The notes beneath the pieces were generated by a model, which saw only the letters and a list, made by a program, of their open reading frames with translations, searched no databases and had not been told where the DNA came from. Positions 59,313 through 64,000 of a stretch of 64,000 nucleotides of DNA are shown piece by piece. How positions within the stretch are numbered: the first letter of the stretch is position 1; each line of letters starts with the position of its first letter. The position numbers and the translations under genes are program-made. Origin of the DNA: UBA11865 sp963749825 (GTDB lineage Bacteria; Chloroflexota; Anaerolineae; Promineifilales; Promineifilaceae); assembly GCA_963749825.1 (NCBI GenBank), contig CAVVOI010000013.1:1-64000 (forward strand), written 5' to 3'.

Positions 59313-60731
59313 TCAACGCAGCGGCGCCTGCTTATCGTCTTCAGCAGGCGGCACGCGCCAAAGGGAGGTGAGGGCAGCGGCAAAGAGCAGGATAGCAGGC
59401 AGCCATTGGAGCAGGCGCACCCACGGCCTTTCATAAACCAGGGCGGGATCGCTGTAGGCCAGGTAGGAGAAAACGGCCGTGCCGCTGAGATAGACCCAGG
59501 GAAAAGCGGCCAGCCACCAGCGGCGATCTTCTCCCGCGGCCGGCGGTAGGAAAGGGATAAAGGCCAGCACGATGAGCAGATACCAGGGATGGAAAGTGGG
59601 CGTGAGCAGGATATAGGCCATGAAAGGCAGAGCAGCCAGGCGCAAGGTGGCCCGCGGCCCGCTATATCGCCGGGCCAGGATAAAAACCAGCAGTAAAACT
59701 GCTGCCAAGAGAAAGCCTACCAATAGTTTTGCACTTGTAGTCGCCACAATTGAATCTCCCCCACCCAGCATTTTCTCCAGGGTAAAGAAGAGGCCGCTGT
59801 TGAATTTCCAACGACTGGAATAGATAAGGATAGCTCCGAAAAGGCCACGGCCGTTTAGCTCCTGATTGAGACCCCACCCCGCCCCCAGGACGAAAGGCAG
59901 CACAACCAGTAGCACCAGCATGGGATATAAGAGGCGCTGAAACCAGGACCAGCGCCAGAATAACACCGGCGCCAGCAGCGCGGGAATGAGCTTGGTCAGG
60001 GTGGCCAGGGCCAGGAATAGGGGCGCCAGGACGCTCCAACCCCCGGCCGGTTCCCGTTTCAATGAGGCCTGCACTGCCAGGAGCGTGAGCAGGACCATCC
60101 AGGCATCGACATGCGCGCCGTGCGCCACTTCGACGATGACCAGAGGACTCCAAAGATACAGCAGGAGACGCCGCGCCGGAAAGCCGGTGAATTTTAACAG
60201 TTTGGCAATCACCAGGGCCGCTCCCAGGTCGATCAAGACCATGATGCCTTGCAGCAAGATGGGATTCCGGCCGATCAGGGCCGTCAAAAAGAAAAGCAAC
60301 TGCGCTGTAGGCAGGTAAGGGCTGGCCATCCAGGCATTATTGACGAGCCCGCGCTCGGGAATAGAGAGGAAGTCGAGGATATGATCGTTGACGGCGTAAG
60401 CGTAGGGGCTGTGGCCGTTGACAGCAACATGGCCATCCCAGATGTAGCGGTACACATCGTCCGATAGAGAGGGGGTCGTCCATAAAAGAATAAAGCGCGC
60501 GCCAATCCCTGTACCCCAGGCCCAGGCCGCTGACCAGTTACCGCCATGTTCCAGCCATACCAGAGCCGCGAGATAAGCGGCAAAGGCGAGCAGATAGAAG
60601 GCGATCGTTTGCACCGTAGCCTGGCCGCGCAGCGTGCCCAAACTACGCTCAATGACCACCAGCCAACCATAGGCAAGCAGACTTACGGCCGATAGGAGAG
60701 GAAAAACGTATCGCCCGTTCACCAGTCCCAT
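59313..60731 (-). CDS. integral membrane glycosyltransferase (GT-C fold, DUF2029/GT87-like)
   Basis: 472 residues with about 11-12 hydrophobic segments. The catalytic acidic loop comes after the first long TM pair: LWTTPSLSDDVYRYIWDGHV, with the DDVYRY motif shared by GT87-like and PMT-like polyprenyl-phosphate-dependent enzymes. KLIPALLAPVLFWRW and LLTPTFHPWYLLIVLAFIPF are further family blocks. It probably transfers a sugar from polyprenyl-phosphate to an extracytoplasmic acceptor. First clearly assigned gene of the minus-strand operon ending at 56454; the GT2 enzyme could supply its donor. Confidence 0.85.
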   Translation of the reverse strand: MGLVNGRYVFPLLSAVSLLAYGWLVVIERSLGTLRGQATVQTIAFYLLAFAAYLAALVWLEHGGNWSAAWAWGTGIGARFILLWTTPSLSDDVYRYIWDGHVAVNGHSPYAYAVNDHILDFLSIPERGLVNNAWMASPYLPTAQLLFFLTALIGRNPILLQGIMVLIDLGAALVIAKLLKFTGFPARRLLLYLWSPLVIVEVAHGAHVDAWMVLLTLLAVQASLKREPAGGWSVLAPLFLALATLTKLIPALLAPVLFWRWSWFQRLLYPMLVLLVVLPFVLGAGWGLNQELNGRGLFGAILIYSSRWKFNSGLFFTLEKMLGGGDSIVATTSAKLLVGFLLAAVLLLVFILARRYSGPRATLRLAALPFMAYILLTPTFHPWYLLIVLAFIPFLPPAAGEDRRWWLAAFPWVYLSGTAVFSYLAYSDPALVYERPWVRLLQWLPAILLFAAALTSLWRVPPAEDDKQAPLR

Positions 60732-60940
60732 TTTGGCGGCGTGGAATAAATGAATCCGGCGACGGCGGTGCGGAGTTCCTGATGGTGCCCACCGAGGAAG
60801 TGGTATTCCTGGCTCAGAGTCAGCTTCGTAGCCAACCAGAAGAGAATGAATGACGCGACTATGCGGTTGATCAGCTTTTCCTTTTCGCTATCCAGGTTGG
60901 AGTCCTGCTCGTTTTTGCTAATGGCCGATGTTAAGATCAA
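60719..60940 (-). CDS. possible small membrane protein or extra N-terminus of the membrane glycosyltransferase
   Basis: 73 codons with one hydrophobic stretch (INRIVASFILFWLATKLTLS). The stop overlaps the start of the GT-C gene by 13 bases. No family recognised. The overlap suggests coupling, or a frameshifted upstream extension; support is weak. Confidence 0.3.
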   Translation of the reverse strand: MILTSAISKNEQDSNLDSEKEKLINRIVASFILFWLATKLTLSQEYHFLGGHHQELRTAVAGFIYSTPPKWDW

Positions 60941-61031
60941 GTGCGTGAATTGTCACGTGGCTTATTCCTGTCCCAGAACTTGGTGCGAAGAACACTCTAC
61001 CTGGTCTGACGCCTAGCCCGCGGAAGCAGAC

Positions 61032-61349
61032 CTATCTCACAGCTCGTAAAAAGCTGGACACAGCAAGGAGAGTCCAGACAACGATTCCGGCAAATGCCAA
61101 CAGGCGTACGAGAGCTGGCCAGGAGGATTCCCAGATCCAAAGCCCCACCATGATGGGGAGAAACAACACCCAGACAATGATCTCCGCCACGGAGGGTAAC
61201 GCTCGCACCCAATTCCAGAGCAAGTCCAGCCACTCACGATTCACAACCAGTGCGATAGCGAACCCGACCCACAGCATCGCGAAGATCACGATGGCGTATG
61301 TGCTAAGTACTCGTGGAACAGTAACGCTCCAGAATGATGAGTCTCTCAT
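61032..61349 (-). CDS. small membrane protein, three TM helices
   Basis: 105 residues from the ATG at 61349, with GGAGGG eight bases upstream. Hydrophobic segments are VLSTYAIVIFAMLWVGFAIA, AEIIVWVLFLPIMVGLWIWE and LVRLLAFAGIVVWTLLAVSS. The longer in-frame extension upstream is basic and non-conserved-looking, so I chose the shorter start. No family recognised. Confidence 0.6.
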   Translation of the reverse strand: MRDSSFWSVTVPRVLSTYAIVIFAMLWVGFAIALVVNREWLDLLWNWVRALPSVAEIIVWVLFLPIMVGLWIWESSWPALVRLLAFAGIVVWTLLAVSSFLRAVR

Positions 61350-61643
61350 AGTCGCCCTCCCAGACCTACAAAATCGCCAACCCCAACAGGAACGTGCCCG
61401 TTCCTGAAGAAGACAATCCCTTGGATGTACAAAGCTCAACTAGCACCACGACCATTATAGATCACAGAATCAGTGCAGTGACTCCAAACAAATGTCCCCT
61501 CTAGAACCGCTGAAAACAGCATAGCTTTTTTTGCGAACGTTTGGCGATCTTGTGCGATTCTACGCGGCACTGGTCGGCTCGGGTGATGGCGCAAACAGTG
61601 CTTTCCCTGGCAAACTATTCCTCGCACTGACGATTGCTGGGAT

Positions 61644-61790
61644 TCATTTCCCTCCTCTAATTCGTGCCACACGGGCAAATATTGCGAGTACCACGAAAAC
61701 ACAAGCAATAACTAACAGCACCAGTCCCAGCAGCACGTGAATCGCGATCTGAAACAACGCCCAAAGTTCCAACAATTTCATTTTAGACAT
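61644..61790 (-). CDS. very small membrane protein
   Basis: 48 residues from the ATG at 61790. One long hydrophobic helix (IHVLLGLVLLVIACVFVVLA) and a basic tail (RVARIRGGK), consistent with a single-pass inner-membrane peptide. It may be related in layout to the membrane protein at 61032. Function unknown; start uncertain. Confidence 0.45.
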   Translation of the reverse strand: MSKMKLLELWALFQIAIHVLLGLVLLVIACVFVVLAIFARVARIRGGK

Positions 61791-62019
61791 ATCGACCGCA
61801 CTCCCACACCCGTAGCGCACTAAATCTGCAGGCAACAAGGCACGGCCTGTCTGCAAAGGTTTGGCGAAATCGCCAGCCACCCAGTATGGTGTTGCAGCAG
61901 ATCTGCATTCGGCCGAAATCCCAAGCAAGAGCCAGCGATTGTGATCTTACCTACGGCCGCATTCTAGATTATACTTCAGTAATAGCCGTCGGCCGTTCTC
62001 CGACCGCAGTGAGGCAACT

Positions 62020-62802
62020 ATGAAGAAAATCTATGTGCTGCAGGGACTCGTGATCGTTGGTGTTGTCTTGACCTTGTTGGTCAACTACCTGGCCACGGCG
62101 GGCCTGTTGAACGGCGTGACGCCGCCCGAAATCTCAGACGCACTGCTGACCAAATTCACGCCCGCCAATTATGCGTTTGCGATTTGGAGCATCATTTACA
62201 CATTTGTGATCGGATTCGCGATCTATCAGGCGCTACCGTCCCAACGGGACAATCCGAAATTGGCAGGCGTGCGCGAACTGTTCATTGCGAGCTGTGCCCT
62301 CAACATCTTGTGGACGTTTGCCTGGCATTATGAGTATTATTTTCTGTCTCTGGTCTTTATGGTTGGCATCCTGCTGACGATGATCGGGATCTATATGCGG
62401 GCAGGTATTGGCAAACCTGCAACCAGTTGGGGAGAACGCCTGTGGGTTCACGTCCCGTTCAGCCTCTACCTGGCGTGGATTGCGGTGGCGACGATTGCGA
62501 ATGCGGCGAGCCTGTTGGTTTATTATGATTGGTCGGCGTTTGGCGTCAGCGATTCGCTGTGGTCAGCGATCATGATCCTGATCGCGGCACTGGTCGGCGC
62601 GGCAGTCCTGTGGAAACGGGCCAATGCGGCGTACGCAGCAGTTTATGTGTGGGCTGTTTTCGCCATTACGGTGCGCTATGCCAACGAAACCCCCATCACC
62701 TTCGCCGCCTACGCAGGTATCGTCATCGTCGTCGCTGCAGCTATTCTGGGGTGGTTCCGTTTTGTCAAAGACGGTGGTAATCGTCCTAAGGATCCTGCAT
62801 AA
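62020..62802 (+). CDS. TspO/MBR-related (tryptophan-rich sensory) membrane protein
   Basis: 260 residues with about seven hydrophobic segments. TKFTPANYAFAIWSIIYTFV near the start is the TspO-like FTPANYAFxIWxxIY block, and CALNILWTFAWHYEYYFLSL follows. Canonical TspO has five helices and about 160 residues; this longer form belongs to a related family found in many bacteria. TspO proteins bind porphyrins and affect tetrapyrrole turnover or stress; that role is not shown for this subgroup. Single gene. Confidence 0.8.
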   Translation: MKKIYVLQGLVIVGVVLTLLVNYLATAGLLNGVTPPEISDALLTKFTPANYAFAIWSIIYTFVIGFAIYQALPSQRDNPKLAGVRELFIASCALNILWTFAWHYEYYFLSLVFMVGILLTMIGIYMRAGIGKPATSWGERLWVHVPFSLYLAWIAVATIANAASLLVYYDWSAFGVSDSLWSAIMILIAALVGAAVLWKRANAAYAAVYVWAVFAITVRYANETPITFAAYAGIVIVVAAAILGWFRFVKDGGNRPKDPA

Positions 62803-63074
62803 AGCACGCCAGCGGCGGAACTGAGTGGCTGTGAATAGTAGCGGTACGACGGCTTATTGTGTTTGCAAACCGGCGGTGTTTTCGGCAAACTGCCAAAGAC
62901 TCATTCTGAAAGCCTGTCTTGGCCTCAACAAAGCGGTATGTTCGTCGAGGAGTAGTCATCAGGACGCATTTTGGAGTCAATTCTCTTGTTCGCTCTGGAA
63001 AACCGGCCGAAAAACGCCTCTTGACATCGAACCAAAACCCTCAACTTGTGGACGATGAACTACGTGTAAGGGCT

Positions 63075-63800
63075 ATGAAAATCTTTCGTCGACTATTAAT
63101 TGGTATTCTCGTAATCTTCCTGATTGGGATGATATCGTTGGTTGGTTGGGCAACCGTAAGTGCTCAGGATGCGACAGAGCGTGCAGTTGCAGTGTTGCGG
63201 GACAATAATGTTCAGCGGGAAGATGGGCAGCTTGTATTTCGGCCGGATTCCCCCACAGATAAAGGCTTAATTTACTATCCAGGTGGACTGGTTGAACCAG
63301 AAGCATATGCAGTTACTGCACAAGGCATCGCGGACGCAGGATATCTGGTTGTGATTCCCAAAATGCCCCTCAATCTTGCGTTCACGGGTATCAATCGGGC
63401 TGATGGAATCCGGGCAGATTTTCCAGAAGTTGAGTCATGGGTCATTGGTGGGCACTCACTCGGTGGTGCGATGGCGGCTGAATACGCCAAGAACAATGAG
63501 GATAGCCTTGACGGGCTTATCTTGTTTGCCTCATATCCCGCAAACTACGAGGATTTTGTTGATTTCCCAATACCCATTCTGACGATAATAGGGTCAAGAG
63601 ATACAGGTGCTCCTCAACAAGAGGCGTTCTATGAAGCGATTGCCGATTCGGCCAGACGCTTTGTCATCGAAGGGGGCAACCACCGCCAGTATGCCGACTA
63701 CAGTTTTCAAAAAGGTGACGGAATTGCAGCGATTTCTGCGGCGGAACAGCAAGACCAAATCATCGCTGCCACAGTCCAATTCCTAGATACACTAGAGTAG
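63075..63800 (+). CDS. secreted alpha/beta hydrolase
   Basis: 241 residues from the ATG at 63075. A signal anchor (LLIGILVIFLIGMISLVGWA) precedes the hydrolase domain. The nucleophile elbow is IGGHSLGGAMAAEY, the acid candidate lies in IIGSRDTGAP and the His in IEGGNHRQYADY. This is the Abhydrolase_5/dienelactone-type layout, usual length. The frame is open upstream to 62919 but the signal sequence fixes the start. Substrate unknown. Confidence 0.82.
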   Translation: MKIFRRLLIGILVIFLIGMISLVGWATVSAQDATERAVAVLRDNNVQREDGQLVFRPDSPTDKGLIYYPGGLVEPEAYAVTAQGIADAGYLVVIPKMPLNLAFTGINRADGIRADFPEVESWVIGGHSLGGAMAAEYAKNNEDSLDGLILFASYPANYEDFVDFPIPILTIIGSRDTGAPQQEAFYEAIADSARRFVIEGGNHRQYADYSFQKGDGIAAISAAEQQDQIIAATVQFLDTLE

Positions 63801-64000
63801 CCTTGTACAGACTTGTTCTATCTGTTGTTCTGCCGTTCGAGGTACAGTAACAGCCATCCCCACTTAAGCCCTTACGATAATTGGCACGATCAAACTGGCC
63901 GGCATAAGTCTTTTTCCTTGCTGCGTTGAATCGAATTAGCTGTATTGTGTCCTAGTTCTGAAGTTCGTCATCTAGTCTTGCCAGTCCAGCTGTTGCTCAT
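63801..64000. other. right edge without a gene
   Basis: The final 200 bases hold no recognisable gene or structure. Confidence 0.4.

Overview
The window looks like accessory DNA from a Chloroflexota bacterium (Anaerolineae-like). This rests on MalT-type giant LuxR regulators in several states of decay, F420/PPOX-type flavin proteins, Thr-Pro linker lipoproteins and IS families common in that phylum; it is an inference from gene content, as no rRNA or phylogenetic marker is present. No intact canonical tRNA, rRNA or CRISPR array was found.

The most striking signal is a dispersed, multi-copy non-coding RNA gene. Eight full copies (RNA parts near 1946, 3811, 6016, 15267, 16273, 22438, 32730 and 56133) lie on the + strand. 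Each has a TTGACA-like box, exactly 16 bases, then TAGAAT (TAGACT once), and about 30-60 bases later three hairpins. The 3' end resembles tRNA-Val(CAC): anticodon loop TTCACAT, T-arm, and acceptor strand CGCGCCC-A. There is no room for a D-arm. Several copies end in a clear intrinsic terminator. Two more half-copies (36621, 43668) carry only the part from the anticodon arm onward and are fused to truncated integron-integrase (IntI-like) N-termini. A degenerate piece lies at 44188. Downstream of four copies sits an inverted image of the anticodon-arm sequence, and tyrosine recombinase C-terminal remnants follow two of them. I read this as an RNA gene family whose tRNA-like 3' half is, or was, a recombinase target.

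Layout: 0.2-1.9 kb, two alpha/beta hydrolases. 2.3-3.7 kb, an archaeal-type ATPase with a nuclease-like tail. 4.1-5.9 kb, recombinase remnant plus an rve-type IS. 6.4-14.8 kb, a GC-rich block with a MalT-like LuxR regulator, a small conserved protein, a rifampicin-phosphotransferase-like enzyme, an MFS exporter and a radical SAM protein. 15.6-17.3 kb, an SRPBCC protein and a PIN-domain toxin unit. 18.2-21.8 kb, a two-gene TOTE-type conflict module (primase-helicase fusion plus a coiled-coil partner). 22.7-31.9 kb, an IS- and pseudogene-rich region (IS630, IS110, IS982, four LuxR remnants, PPOX pair, flavodoxin, acyltransferase, SnoaL). 33.4-44.2 kb, small lipoproteins and DUF proteins arranged around two decayed integron platforms; one well-formed attC site and a single-gene cassette can be recognised. 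44.6-49.7 kb, a CocE-type lipoprotein hydrolase followed by decayed genes. 49.8-56.0 kb, a TrmB regulator divergent from a methyltransferase cluster that includes a three-enzyme fusion. 56.4-60.7 kb, a GC-rich glycosyltransferase/DoxX/radical SAM operon on the minus strand. 61-63.8 kb, small membrane proteins, a TspO-like protein and a secreted hydrolase.

Most genes are single accessory functions rather than one pathway. Units that plausibly act together are the LuxR/Rph-like/MFS block (drug modification and export), the TOTE pair (defence), the PIN pair (toxin-antitoxin), the TrmB/methyltransferase block, and the glycosyltransferase operon (cell-surface glycan or lipid glycosylation).
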